Counted from the stretch's first letter, positions 45,181-55,984 are shown. The stretch: DNA of 64,000 nucleotides from Notospermus geniculatus (GCA_002633025.1 NMRB01000022.1:5822-69821), one strand, 5' to 3'. Translations and numbers: made by a program. Notes: generated from the sequence alone by a model not told the origin.

Positions 45181-45722
45181 CTCTAATAAAGTCCACGGAC
45201 TGTTCTAAGCCATATGTATCCCGATCACAATCATCCTTAATGTGAGCACCGAGTTTAATCCCTGGCAAGAAATCCTTCTGATTGTTGACATAATCAATTG
45301 TAAAAAACATCATTTCCAAAGCTTGCATCCCGCCCTGTGCCATGATAGGCCCACAAATTAACTCCTCGCTTCGTTCATGGACCATCATGAGTCCACCAAG
45401 TACTAAATCCCCCTCGACTTTTGCAGTCAAAGAGCGATCAGGCCACGTTATATTACCATATTTTCCGTAATAAGTCATGGTTTCTCGCTGCTGAAAAACG
45501 CTTAAATCGTCCGATATATTACTTCTGGAGTCCAAACTTTCAGGATTTGGTGATATCTCAGGCTTCATTGCAACTACTAAAAGAACCTGTAACAGGCCAA
45601 CTCCGCTGCATAAAATCCCGAATTCCATCCTGTTGCCTTTTCTACTTGACACATACAAACTACTCCCTCCGTATTCCGAAGAAAGTTGAAGCGAATCCTC
45701 GTGGTGCACCCGCGACAAAATC
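45181..45722 (-). CDS. metabotropic-glutamate-receptor-like class C GPCR, first coding exon
   Basis: This exon encodes the N-terminus of a metabotropic glutamate receptor relative, a membrane receptor with an extracellular Venus-flytrap ligand domain. Translation starts at ATG 45628-45626, with A at -3 and G at +4. MEFGILCSGVGLLQVLLVVA is a signal peptide. Then come KVEGDLVLGGLMMVHE, a CGPIM site, ALEMMFFTIDYVNN, LLPG-like FLPGIKLGAHIKDDC and RDTYGLEQSVDFIR, the usual order in this family. The exon ends at 45181, before donor GTAAGT, in phase 1. A likely acceptor (GTGTGCAG) precedes 45722, giving a 94-nt 5' leader. The two arginines that hold the glutamate side-chain carboxylate in group II receptors (R-x-x-x-R after CG) are G and A here. 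The family is clear; the ligand is not. Confidence 0.85.
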
Positions 45723-46757
45723 CTGCACACCAAGGTCCTATCTTAGAGAACTCGACAATATACGAGCCCCAGTTCGTTACCTTTCAAGAACACCTGCCAC
45801 TAGCAGCAAGCAAAATAAGGCAGAACTTGCGAAACGTCCATCCTCAGCATCGTGATTTTATCCTTCGAACACTGCACGGGAATTAAGACCATAGTCCGTC
45901 TCCAGTTCCAATACCCAATCCTGCCTTCAAGAACTATAGTAAACCGCACAAACTCATAAAAAAATATCCCCAGTGCAGATTATTATAGGTGATGTTTTGC
46001 TTTTTCACACATCATGATGTGAAAAAAAATATTGCCGTTCACCGCTTCTCATGAAATTAGAAGATTGGAAGTGCGTCCTTGGCTGATGAAAAGCGATTTC
46101 TCATCTCGATGCACAACCGCCGAAACGCAACTCAAATCTGTCTTTCTCTCCTTCATGAATGACGCATCACTCCACTCCAAGAACATGATCCCATAAACGC
46201 ATCATAACAATTATTTCAAATAGCATAGCAAAATTTCCAATAATCGCTTGAAAGAAATATCCAATTATATGCCGTATTTCCGCAGCTGCCGGTCGCGTTG
46301 TTCACTTCGTCACTCGTCGCTGGGAACTGTGATCGGAGAAGTTGGTACGCTCAACTGTTGCCGAGGAAAGACCCGACCAATGGGATGGCGGCGCTTTGCA
46401 GAATATTGGCGGTGTGCTACGTACAGTGTCGATTTCGGGGGGAGCGGTGATGTCATCTGGGTGCCGAGAAGTCACAAAGGGCGAACCATTTACTACGTTC
46501 GCCCTCCGAGAAAGCACCGAACCGTGATGGCGAAATGGACACCGCATCATTGACTTTGAAATGCTATCAATTTCTTCACGGCAACGAGTGCATGTCGATT
46601 TCTCAGGGCAAGGAGGTGCATAATTCCAGCGGTCTGTTACCGTCGTCTCGTCCCGACTCGCTGATTTTAGCTTCAGTTGCCAGTTCAGACGGTCATGACC
46701 TACCATTACGCAAACGGTCATAACCTACAATGGGCCTAACACAGACTTGCCTAGCTT
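45723..46757. other. unassigned; upstream of the receptor exon
   Basis: No gene recognised. The stretch at 46270-46700 is richer in G+C and CG dinucleotides than its surroundings and lies 5' of the receptor exon, so it could hold a promoter or first leader exon. I see no decisive element. Confidence 0.35.
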
Positions 46758-46886
46758 CCTGTACATAGAAGTGTACGGTATATGAACACGCCGGTTGACA
46801 ATGGCTTCATGGTCGCGAATCCTTTGTGAAGCCATTTTTAACCCGCATATTCACGTATACCGTATACTTCTATGTAAAGGAAGCCG
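46758..46886. mobile_element. fL foldback element
   Basis: CTTCCTGTACATAGAAGTGT and GTATATGAACACGCCGG on the left are mirrored by CGTATACCGTATACTTCTATG and AAAGGAAG on the right. The loop has GGCTTCAT and GTGAAGCC. Confidence 0.8.
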
Positions 46887-46956
46887 AAAAGACATTTCTA
46901 TTTTTGCGCATACTCAGGAAATATGAGAGAAATCTGACCGTGTAAGCGGGCATAAT

Positions 46957-47107
46957 AGGGAGGTTTAGAAATCAAACCATGAACGTAAACTTTACGACAA
47001 CGTTATTTTTCCTACTACACATTAACCAAATTTTATACTGCATTTTCGGTACAAAAATAACGTTGTCGTTAATGTTTACGTTTATCGTTTATTTCTAAAC
47101 CTCCCTC
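46957..47107. mobile_element. foldback element with GGGAGGTTTAGAAAT ends
   Basis: AGGGAGGTTTAGAAATCAAA on the left mirrors TTATTTCTAAACCTCCCT on the right. The inner arms AACGTAAACTTTACGACAAC and GTTGTCGTTAATGTTTACGTT also pair. Confidence 0.85.
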
Positions 47108-47434
47108 GTGTCTATTCTGAAATTTTTCTATCGTCAAATCCTGCCACTTTTTGCCATCTCATTTGAGCATGCCGTTGATAACCACGAACTGTTATGTTGC
47201 GAAATGGTAAGTGCGCAGACTACAGTCGTCGATTTCATAACTTCAGCATCCTCAAAGAGTGTTGTTTATTTCCTTAGACCTCAAGAAGATCAATCAGTCA
47301 ATCACCGCACTTGCATTATCCCATTCCTTACGAACTTCACCCATTCCGTACTACCTGTTGCCCTCCTGACCGGTTCATCAGACCGTTGTAAAAGGAAGCG
47401 GTAATCCTAAGAATGCAATCCGAGTAGTCTGTAA

Positions 47435-47720
47435 GGTTATTCGAATGGTCATAGTTCTATCTATAGCAGTATATCCCGACCCTTGGGTGAACAGCGAAAC
47501 CGGTGTAACATCTGCCAGTGTTCCCCATCTGTGAGTGTTCTCCTCAAATTGTCTGACGGAATAAGCAGCGACTGGACAATAGGGGACCTACAGAGGAACA
47601 TGTCGATCTATCTGCCAGCGTTTCCCAAACAATAAGGGGGGCACACTGACCCACAGAAACACTGGCAGATATAACACCGGACTTAGAATCCTGGGGGACC
47701 TTTATTCGTTTCACGTCATC
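47435..47720 (-). mobile_element. fC element, copy 4, interrupted by fB
   Basis: GAATGGTCATAGTTC, TATAGCAGTATATCCCGACC and GGTGAACAGCGAAACCGG form the first part. ACTTAGAATCCTGGGGGACC and TTTCACG form the rest. The fB element at 47501-47680 lies between. Confidence 0.75.
47501..47680 (+). mobile_element. fB element, copy 4, inserted in fC
   Basis: CGGTGTAACATCTGCCAGTG on the left mirrors CACTGGCAGATATAACACCGG on the right. Inner blocks GTCTGACGGAATAAGCAGCG and AACATGTCGATCTATCTGCC are shared with 48196-48376 and 58886-59405. CCGG appears at both junctions. Confidence 0.85.
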
Positions 47721-47873
47721 ATGGTGGAAATCAATTTCGATTTTACGAAATACGTCGACGTTTCACACGATTTGTATTTCTTTGTTTCTTTGTGTATCTT
47801 TGTGTTTCTTTGTTTATTTGTGTATCTTTGTTTATTTGTGTATCTTTGTGTTTCTTTGTTTATTTGTGTTTCT

Positions 47874-47942
47874 TTCTTCGGAGATGACTCCGAGGTGAAT
47901 CCGGCTACGTTTCTCGGTATTGTTTTGAAGTTCTTCACCCGC
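47874..47942 (+). pseudogene. weak formin FH2-like fragment
   Basis: The frame that starts at ATG 47721 reads through a TTTG/TTTC microsatellite and then gives SFFGDDSEVNPATFLGIVLK and FFTR. Formin FH2 domains end with a similar aromatic-F-G-E-D ... F-F-x-I-x-x-F pattern. No splice acceptor is evident before it and the frame stops 18 codons later. This is a resemblance only. Confidence 0.2.
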
Positions 47943-48195
47943 TCCGACGGTCGAGAAGTTGGATACGGACAATGGAGGCGATTGTGGGTCTGATTATTTA
48001 TAACTGCTTGATACGCATTGTCATCTGAAAAATGGATATGAAAAACTATACATATCAGCGGTAAAAATATTCAGAATATAACTCGGAGAGGTTGGAAATA
48101 ATCTTGTAAGTAATTTAGAACAGGAAATTAATTTGAAGACTCACCGATTATGGGAACGCCAAGCACCTGAACGCGCAGACAAAAACGTGAAAGTG

Positions 48196-48376
48196 CCGGT
48201 GTAACGTTTTTAATGTTCCCCATCTTTGAGTGTTCCCCTACTATTTTCCGACGGAATAAGCTGCGACTTGACAATAGGGGACACGCAAAGAAACGTGTCG
48301 ATCTATCTGCCAGTGTGTTTCCTAAACAATAAGGGGAAACACTGAAACACGGAAACACCGGCAGATGTAACATCGG
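48196..48376 (+). mobile_element. fB element, copy 5
   Basis: CCGGTGTAACGTTTTTAATG on the left and CACCGGCAGATGTAACATCGG on the right. The two fB end variants (CGTTTTT and CATCTGCC) are combined in one element. The inner blocks match copy 4. Confidence 0.85.
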
Positions 48377-48931
48377 TAGAAATCTCCTTCAGTGTGCTTC
48401 ATTTTTGGCAGCACCGCAGTACAAGTCTGCCTGCAGGATCTCAGCGAAACGGATCATTTTCGCGCGAATCGAGCAAATACATGTAAGGCGGGAGATTTCA
48501 GATCTCGCACACGAACATTTCGCCGTTCCCCCCATTACCGTTCATTCAACCAACGGTGGGTGGGCATGAAATTTTCGGCCGGTAGCCTACTGCCAACTCT
48601 AATTTGCCTGCAAAACTGCAGCCTTCGATCATCCTCAGGTAATCAGAACTTCTTAGCGCCTGTTCCCTTCGTCACCCCGAGGAACCGCCGATTACCTCAG
48701 GATGCCTTCCCTGGGTGGAGGTGCATTTTCAGAGCACATTAAGTTGTTCAGAAATCCCATAGACAATGTACTAGACACAACACACCAACCATTTCATGGT
48801 CTTGAGCTCCCGTCAACGGCACCTTTCAGTGGCACCTCCTGGGAATAAACCAAGGAACTACATGTATGTGGCCTGTTCAGATCAATGGGCTGGCAAGAAT
48901 TTGATACGTTCTGATTGAATTGATGGACATT
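48377..48931. other. unassigned sequence
   Basis: No gene recognised. Confidence 0.4.
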
Positions 48932-49330
48932 AGTGAGGTTTCGTATATCTGACGAAACACGAAGTAGGAAATACGAAATTTGACTTCATTTCCACGATGT
49001 AATGTATTTCAGGAGATTTTGGTACCACAAATATCGCCTGTTGCAAAAAAGAGCGTCTTTTAGCGTATTACGTTAGACCGATACAGTTACGGTGTATTTT
49101 AAACCTTGAAATTTATCTTTCGTTGCCACTTCGTAGATACGAAGTGGAAATTTAAACATTCAAGATGCACCATAACTCTCTCGGTCTTACATGAAATGCT
49201 AAAAGACGCACAGGCAGCAGGGACATTTGTGGTACCAACCATCTCCAGAAATACATTACTGGTCCTGGAAATGAAGTTGAATTTCGTATTTCGTACTTCA
49301 TGTTACGTCAGTTCTGCGAAACCTCGCTAT
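48932..49330. mobile_element. fG element, copy 2 (uninterrupted)
   Basis: TAGTGAGGTTTCGTATATCTG on the left mirrors CAGTTCTGCGAAACCTCGCTA on the right, and ACGAAGTAGGAAATACGAAA pairs with TTTCGTATTTCGTACTTCA. It lacks the fR insertion seen in 35078-36051 and serves as its empty-site reference. Confidence 0.85.
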
Positions 49331-49404
49331 TGTCTTCATTACGAAGCATGTACTTTGTTTGTCCCCTGTGGACGTAATCTCGGGTGCCAGGACCGCGTAT
49401 AACC

Positions 49405-49510
49405 AGAAATCATTGCTGATTGGTTTGTGTATGTCACGTGAACATAATTTGGTTGCTGATTGGTTGAGTCCATGTCACGTGAACATAAGTTGGTGGCTGA
49501 TTGGTAGTCC
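49405..49510. promoter_or_regulatory. tandem CCAAT-type and CACGTG sites
   Basis: GCTGATTGGTT, then TGTCACGTGAACATAA, occurs twice about 47 bp apart, and a third TGATTGG follows. ATTGG is the complement of a CCAAT box (NF-Y) and TCACGTGA is an E-box used by USF/MITF-type factors. It may equally be a simple two-unit tandem repeat. No transcript start can be assigned. Confidence 0.35.
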
Positions 49511-49540
49511 ATGCCAGAGAGTGGCATGAAAGAATGCATC

Positions 49541-49612
49541 CAACTGGGGATCGAATCCGGGACCTCAGCGATGACTGCCGCCGATGTTTCAACTGCGTTA
49601 TTTGACAGCCCA
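49541..49612 (-). mobile_element. tRNA-like SINE head fragment
   Basis: On the minus strand CCCGGATTCGATCCCC resembles a B box, with a weak A-box region about 50 bp upstream. No acceptor stem is present. Confidence 0.5.
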
Positions 49613-50443
49613 AAATTGATTGCAGATTATATCTAAATTGTCTCAAAAATGCCCATCCGACGCAACTTGCTGTATCGTAACAAACATCTTCGACTTTTAT
49701 CGGTCAGACTAGACAAGTTGACGTTTCGCGGTCCTCACAATAGCTTCCAGCACAAGGCGTTGTTGATAAAAAGTGTTTCAATCTAACCCAGGCATGAGGC
49801 CCAGGGGAACCAGACTATTATGAATAATTGAATTTAGACGAGACTGCAATTATGAGATACAGACTTCATGAAACAAAACCCCTCGCGCAAATTCCTAGAA
49901 TATTTCAAATATTAAACAGGTACATTATTTTTTCGAATAGTTTACTGGTTATCAAATATTTAACATTTTTTACGAATGTAGACAACGGGTACAATGCAGC
50001 TTTTCCAATATCTGCATCGACCTTTGAATAATGTGTCATATCAAAAACGACATCACATTTTTTTTTCTTCTCAAAACGCATGCCTTTGTCTCCGAATCAA
50101 ATCATTGTCTTTCTCGCGAGATGAATTTTTAATACGAGAGTTCTCGATGATATGCCCAAATATGGCGAAGGGATCTAGAATAGCTATATTAAGTGGATCG
50201 GTTCCTAGATTGTTTTTTTTGGAGACGCCGGAGGACACAGCCAGCACAGACATGTCGGATTTTTCCCGCAACGTTTTGTCGTCAAAAAGGAGGAACGTAC
50301 AGAACTATCTGCAGCGGTTTTGCTTTTTTTCGACGTCTCGGCCCGCGCTGCATTGCAAGTCCGTCATAACGTTACATCTTTAGTGTGTTCGATTACTTCC
50401 ACCGGCCAGGCACTACCGCTTTCTCAGACATGCGCTTTGGAGG
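49613..50443. other. unassigned sequence
   Basis: No gene recognised. Confidence 0.4.
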
Positions 50444-50457
50444 CCAAAAAAAGAACG

Positions 50458-50550
50458 CTGTCGGGTTAGACACGAGTAAAGTGTCATGGCGGATGCGCTC
50501 TGATTGGCTGATTGTCTGCCATGACACTTTACTCGTGTCTAACACGACAG
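50458..50550. repeat. 33-bp-arm hairpin
   Basis: CTGTCGGGTTAGACACGAGT with AAAGTGTCATGGC pairs with 50518-50550 at all but one position, around a 27-base loop. It could be a tiny foldback element or a hairpin precursor RNA. Nothing else distinguishes the two. Confidence 0.85.
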
Positions 50551-50565
50551 TGTTTTATTTCTTTT

Positions 50566-51173
50566 GCACGCCGATGTATGAATCGATGTATGCCAGGGCT
50601 GTGTGCATCTACATTCGGAAATGACATCATGCTGTGCATGCTGGGATACTTCCCGAAGTAACCGACTCAGGGGGTAGGGTTAGTAGAGCCTGGCGCGTAA
50701 TTTAATCCAAACCGCACGACGCATTTGATACTTTAGAAGAAAACTGGTCAATGCGCTTTAGGAAATGTACTCTCGCGTGGTATAAAGGGCTCGTTTATCA
50801 TCGGAAACGAAGCGGAAATATTAAGAAAAAAGAGAACATCTTTCATGTCGAATTTGTGTTTTGCTGCACATTGCGTGCAGGCATTCACCAGCCTATGATT
50901 TGTTTTGCTCCCATGCCCAAAGGAATAAATGTTCCGGCAAATTGGCCAGGGTGCATGCCATGAAATTGGATTCAGATAGCCGTTGACGTTACAATATGCC
51001 GGAGGCCCACGCACCACGAGAAGGGGTTATCTATTTTTTTTAATTTTCTGGGATTCCTGGCTTGTTAAAAAGAAGTCGTTGCTCTGTTGACGTAATCTGT
51101 TTACCGTGGCGTAAGTTTACGACAGTACTTGCGGAGAATGGCAAATTAGGACAAAATCTAAGATTATATCAAA
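50566..51173. other. unassigned sequence
   Basis: No feature recognised. Confidence 0.4.
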
Positions 51174-51243
51174 AGTAGGAATTGAACCCGTGACCTCTCG
51201 GTCTCGAATCCGACATTCAACCACTGGACTACAGCGCTCCCCT
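51174..51243 (-). mobile_element. tRNA-derived SINE head
   Basis: On the minus strand it reads GGAGCGCTGTAGTCCAGTGG (A box), an anticodon-arm-like ATGTCGGATTCGAGACCGA, and CACGGGTTCAATTCCTAC (B box). The 5' GGAGCGC has no pairing partner at the 3' side, so the acceptor stem is missing and this is not a functional tRNA gene. Confidence 0.7.
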
Positions 51244-51558
51244 TGGTGGTAAAGGTGGACGTGGGTTTGGCGATAAAGGTTGGGGAAGAGGTGGGTTGAA
51301 AGAGAGAACTTCTGGCTAGAACCCACCGACGGTGTACTAAGAATTGCGTTAGTATCGCTGCCTACGGCCCATGGAGACCTCACATTCTTGTACGACCATG
51401 CAATTCGCTGAAGCAGTTTTTTTTCTGCCTTTGTCTGCCTTCCCAGAATCATTTTGCAGTCGTGAAAATCAGTCTAACACTACAACCCATTCTGAAAAAT
51501 TCGATTCTGAAATCACCGTCGGCGTTCCTGCCGTCCCTTTCAGATCCAGCACACCCGA

Positions 51559-51662
51559 ATCCTCCCATAGCAGGGCTTTGGTCTCGCTCCTCTTCATACA
51601 CTCGCACACAAAGTGTGAGTGTATGAAGAGGAGCGAGGTAAAAACCCCTGCTGTGGGAGGAT
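51559..51662. mobile_element. 104-bp foldback, copy 1
   Basis: ATCCTCCCATAGCAGGGCTT on the left mirrors ACCCCTGCTGTGGGAGGAT on the right. CGCTCCTCTTCATACACTCG pairs with CTCACACTTTG-side GAGTGTATGAAGAGGAGCG around a loop of four bases. Confidence 0.9.
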
Positions 51663-52115
51663 ACCATAGCCGAAACTCACCAAACGTCATCTCACATCAT
51701 CCGTACTCAAATCAAAAACCCATCGCCTCACAGAATCACTGCAACTAATTCAATCTTAGCTCAGCTGGCCAAAGAATGTTACCAATCAACGAATTCCCAG
51801 CAAAAACTAAAGCCATTTCCCCTCTTGGCGTAGGAATCCATATCCAATAAACTATTCTATTGACATGTTAGGAGCGGCTCAATCTTAGGACAATTTCGGA
51901 CAAATCAAATCTTGTAAATGGCTACAATCGGCAGCTTGACATTGCCGACCTTATTCTGTTTCAATACAACAGCAGCTTGGAACAACTCCCGAGAAAATAT
52001 CATCCGTATGTGTCGATATGTCAGATGTTAAATCTCTGAAGAGTTGAAGAAAATTATCTTGGTAAAACGGATCTTACTGAGAAGCAAACTGGCAAATTAT
52101 AGGATCGAGCGCTTG
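51663..52115. other. unassigned sequence
   Basis: No feature recognised. Confidence 0.4.
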
Positions 52116-52527
52116 GGCCTGGCACTTCGGATCAACTAGCAGTTGGTGGATAGGTCAGTCAGCCGGCTGTGAACGAAGATATCGAGGGCTGGTATGGCAA
52201 TAGGCCTAGCCTACTGTTGGTACAGATAAGACAGCAGCGATGGACGCGAAAATGGCCTGGCACTTCTGATCAACAAGCAGTTGGTGGATAGGTCAGTCAG
52301 CCGGCTGTGGACGAAGGTATCGAGGGCTGGTATGGCAATAGGCCTAGCCTACTGTTCGTACAGACAGACAGCAGCGATGGACGCGAAAATGGCCTGGCAC
52401 TTCGGATCAACTAGCAGTTGGTGGATAGGTCAGTCAGCCGGCTGTGAGCGAAGATATCGAGGGCTGGTATGGCAATAGGCCTAGCCTACTGTTGGTATAG
52501 ACAGCAGCGATGGACGCGAAAATGGGC
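52116..52527. repeat. 137-bp tandem repeat, 3 copies
   Basis: GGCCTGGCACTTC starts at 52116, 52254 and 52391. Units include GTTGGTGGATAGGTCAGTCA and GGCAATAGGCCTAGCCTACT. The copies are over 90 percent alike by eye. Confidence 0.95.
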
Positions 52528-52619
52528 TTATTCTATAAGCACAGATAGCCACAACCGTCATTTTGGAACCGAGCCTACTGGAAACATGGAGGGACGGCTG
52601 CGTTATGGCAGTAGGTCTA

Positions 52620-53240
52620 GGCTTAGATAGATATGACAAAAGGGCCACCTGACACAGATAGACGGCAGTGGTGGCCTACTGTAAGCACAGATATACGGCA
52701 GTCGTGGTGAATATTGCAATCAAGTTGATGCGTTTTGCGCTTTGCGCTTGTTTCCTGTGTGAGTGCGTAGAAAAAAGTAATTTTATTGTTGGTACCACAC
52801 ATAAACATAGGGAATGGACAAGCGCAAAGCGCAAAACGGAAGTATGGGAATCTAATGTTGACACGGATAGAAAAGAATGGATATGGAAATGGGCCTACCG
52901 TTAGCACAGACAGACAGCGATGGAGTTGGAAGTGGGCCCACTCTGGGTACAATAGACGGCGGCGTTTGCAGGAATGGGGCTAGCTGTAGGCACAGAAAAT
53001 TGCGGCGGATTTGGCAAAACGCCTGATGTTGGCAGAGATGGACAGTGGCCACAGATGTAGACGGCAACGGACCTTCTGGAGGCACAGATAGACAACAGTG
53101 GATGTGGAAAGGCGAAAGCATTTGGCAAAACGCCTGCTGTTGGCAAAGAGGTACAGTGGCCACAGATAGACAGCCCAAGTGGTGAATATGGCAACGGGCC
53201 TCCTGGAGGCACAGATAGACAACAGTGGAATGTGGCGAGG
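52620..53240. repeat. degenerate ACAGATAGACGGCAGTGG repeat region
   Basis: CACAGATAGACAACAGTGG, GCAACGGGCCTCCTGGAGG-like and GGCAAAACGCCTGCTGTTGG units recur irregularly. Both strands have open frames (minus-strand SVCPLYLFA-like) that reflect the repetition and have no homology I recognise. Confidence 0.75.
52731..52838. mobile_element. 108-bp inverted-repeat element
   Basis: CGTTTTGCGCTTTGCGCTTG at the left is the exact complement of the right end, CAAGCGCAAAGCGCAAAACG. The 68-bp loop contains GTGTGAGTGCGTAG and GGTACCACACATAAAC. It interrupts the degenerate repeat region. Confidence 0.9.
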
Positions 53241-53315
53241 CGAGAGCATGTCATTTTCCTCCCTTCCAGTGCCGTAGGCCAGGCTTATTCTTCCATTCAC
53301 ACTTGTGGACAAACT

Positions 53316-53412
53316 GCATCCTCCCACAGCAGGGTTTTTACCTCACTCCTCTTCATCCACTCACTATGTATGAGTAAGAGGAGCGAGACCAAACCCCTGC
53401 TGTGGGAGGATG
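53316..53412. mobile_element. 97-bp foldback, copy 2
   Basis: GCATCCTCCCACAGCAGGG on the left mirrors CCCTGCTGTGGGAGGATGC on the right. It is the same family as 51559-51662. Confidence 0.9.
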
Positions 53413-54148
53413 CCAAACTGCAGCGTGGATAAACACTTTATGAGATTTGGGCCAAACACAAAGAAGACCGACTCACAATCGGCAGGAACAGCCGTATCAT
53501 TATTCAGCCACAAAAACAATGAAGATAATGCATTTTGGATCTACCATCCTCATACATCAGAGAAAACGACAGGCAGGCTTCACGCATCACTAGCTGCTAT
53601 CACATACAAGTATATCCTCAATCATTCGCTTCACCAATCATAAGACATTTCATAACCAAGCGACCGGCGTGGCTGGTGACAACAAGGAAGAAATGAAAGT
53701 CAACGGTAGCACCACTTGAAATAACCACCACCGCATGATTCTTGTAGGCCTATATGATTCTTGTAGGCCTATATGTATCTGGGGAAGCTTTGTCAGTTTC
53801 AATATTTCCGTCATTATTCCTACCGAAATCTTCCATATTCTTGAAAGCAATGATGTCATCAAGTAAGTACCGTAAAGCCGCACAGTATGCACCGCTACTC
53901 GCTACCAAAACGGCCGAAATCATAGTGCAACCTCGTTTACAGGCGTGCGTGATGTATAATTACCATGGAACCACATATTATGGCATATCCTGCATCGAGG
54001 TTGGGGGAATCCCCAATAATGTGTGTAGTCTCGCGCAGCCAGCCGTTTCGTTCCGCAGTACTGCTACACACCCAGATTCGAAACAGCGGCTGAGTGACCG
54101 AGACTAGGGTCCCCGATTATGACCCATCTGTCCATACTGTGCGGCTTT
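53413..54148. other. unassigned sequence
   Basis: No gene recognised. ATTCTTGTAGGCCTATATG is tandemly doubled at 53737-53773. Confidence 0.4.
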
Positions 54149-54360
54149 AAAGGAGCACGGTATTGGATCTCAAATGTGTTGTTTGACTGCCGACGTAGAG
54201 GGAGCCACCTAGCGACAGTAAGAGGAACTGCAAAAATGCATTACAAAAAGTACGTAGTAAATCGGGCCAATTCGCCAACAACGTACAGTTAGTCCCTGGG
54301 GTTGGAGAGTGGCGCGGTGGCACCGGCTGTCGAGAAAAAGTGGCAATACCGTGGTCCTTT
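54149..54360. mobile_element. fE element, copy 1 (empty site for fD)
   Basis: AAAGGAGCACGGTATTGGAT at the left mirrors GCAATACCGTGGTCCTTT at the right. Inner blocks GACTGCCGACGTAGAGGGAG and GGAGAGTGGCGCGGTGGC are shared with 57808-58313. At the point where that copy holds fD, this one reads CGGGCCAATTCGCC without interruption. Confidence 0.9.
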
Positions 54361-54407
54361 AAAGAAATGCCATCAGTCGACCAATCGGGATATAGTCCAC
54401 GTCCTAA

Positions 54408-55208
54408 TTGTCACGCTCCCTCGCTGGAGTTGCTCCCTCGACAGAACCACTATTCCCTCGTGAGAATTCCCTCGATGGAATCGACTCATTTTATCAATGG
54501 CTCTCAGATGGCGCTTGTGTTTCTACCTCGCTCGTGTTTTAAGTGCATCCAGTAGCAGCAACACGTGTTACGCTTGCTGCTACCGGTACAGGTGTAATGA
54601 AATCTAATGTTCCCGATACCAGATGTCCGCTTCTTTTGTTCAGGGGACATCTCGTGACAGAAGTTCCTATCTGTTAGTGTCCGCCTTTTCCGTCAGAATC
54701 TTTTGTTGGGGGACATCTCATATCGGGGTCCAAGACATTCTACTACACTGGTATATCAGTAGCCCTACCGGTATTTATTTCAGTCATTGAGTCAAGATGC
54801 TTCGAATCAGGTTAATGACGCTGTGTCTTGTTTGTGTTTTTTTTTGTGCCTAGCGATGGCACTACAGAGAAAGATGATCAGGTTATCTTTAGTTTATCAG
54901 GTTATTGTAGGCGCCTTACCCCCAAATAAACATCTCCTTTCTGGATGGAGATGCCCCTGTTTTTTTCATTGATAAAATTTATGAGTCTAGTGGCTATTGC
55001 ATGTAGGCTCAACAAGTAGTCTAGTAGGCCTACATTATGGCTCACTAAGCAGAAAGGTCATCACGGGATGGAAAAAAAACACGAGCTAGGTTGAAACACG
55101 AGCGCCATCTGAGAGCCATTGATAAAATGAGTCGATTCCATCGAGGGAATTCTCACGAGGGAATAGTGATTCTGTCGAGGGAGCAATTCCAGTGAGGGAG
55201 TGCGACAC
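54408..55208. mobile_element. 800-bp element with about 130-bp inverted arms
   Basis: The left arm (CGCTCCCTCGCTGGAGTTGC through GGAATCGACTCATTTTATCA to CTCGTGTTTT) is mirrored at 55075-55206. The arms differ at about ten positions. The interior holds an fI element (54589-54725) and no transposase frame. Confidence 0.85.
54589..54725. mobile_element. fI element, copy 3
   Basis: CAGGTGTAATGAAATCTAAT, TGTCCGCTTCTTTTGTTCAG and GGGGGACATCTCATATC match the fI pattern. The right boundary is unclear. Confidence 0.5.
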
Positions 55209-55597
55209 TAATGTCGTTCTGCGGAAACATCGTGTTAGAGCAAATCTGGACCCAGGTTTAGAACCCTTGGTTACCCAGCTTTCAGAAAAGTCATGTTGCC
55301 AAAAAATCTTTTGCCCGCAACAGCCGTTAGATTTGGGGACAAAGAAGAATCATAATGGACCATTGGTTAAAGCTCACGTCACACACGGCAGCTACGACAT
55401 TCTTCGCTCTACAAATAACGCTTGGCATTTTCTAAAGTAATGCAGGAAGAAACCAGAGCTCCCAGAGATATGTTCACCCTCGTTGTTCCCAAAACGATGT
55501 ATCATTGTAAATCAACATTTTTATGCCACCATAAACAGTTTTGGTTCCAGAAATAAGACCATGGGACTGATGAATACACGTCTAACTCTTTATGGCA

Positions 55598-55610
55598 CCA
55601 CTAGGTGGCG
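55598..55610 (+). promoter_or_regulatory. CTCF-like core motif
   Basis: CCACTAGGTGGCG matches the animal CTCF core CCASYAGRKGGCR at every position. Binding cannot be judged from sequence. Confidence 0.4.
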
Positions 55611-55984
55611 TTTCCTCTTGTTGTTCAGATATCTGATTGGTTAATCCACCATCGAAAGGCAGAGAACACACTTCTGATTGGCTGAATCATGAAGTGAAGT
55701 GTAACTGATACAATGCAGTAAAGATAAAAGCTCTGTTCATTTACATGTACCGAAATGACAAAGCTTTTGTTATGCATCCAAAATGACAGAGCTTTTTATT
55801 CTAATAACGTTAGATTGCCAGAGGCAATTAAGTCAGAAATATCAAAATCAAAATCCCCGCCTACAGAATGCAATCAATGTCTTTATCTTATTTAATATCA
55901 ACAGGAATTCAAACTTCGCCGATTGGAATATTTGTGAAATCTCCTCAATGTAATTCCATTTGAACTTCTTATCTTTGTCGCAAA

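Noticed and set aside
51174-51243. tRNA gene
   Set aside because: A and B boxes are present, but the 5' end has no complementary 3' acceptor strand; it is a SINE head.
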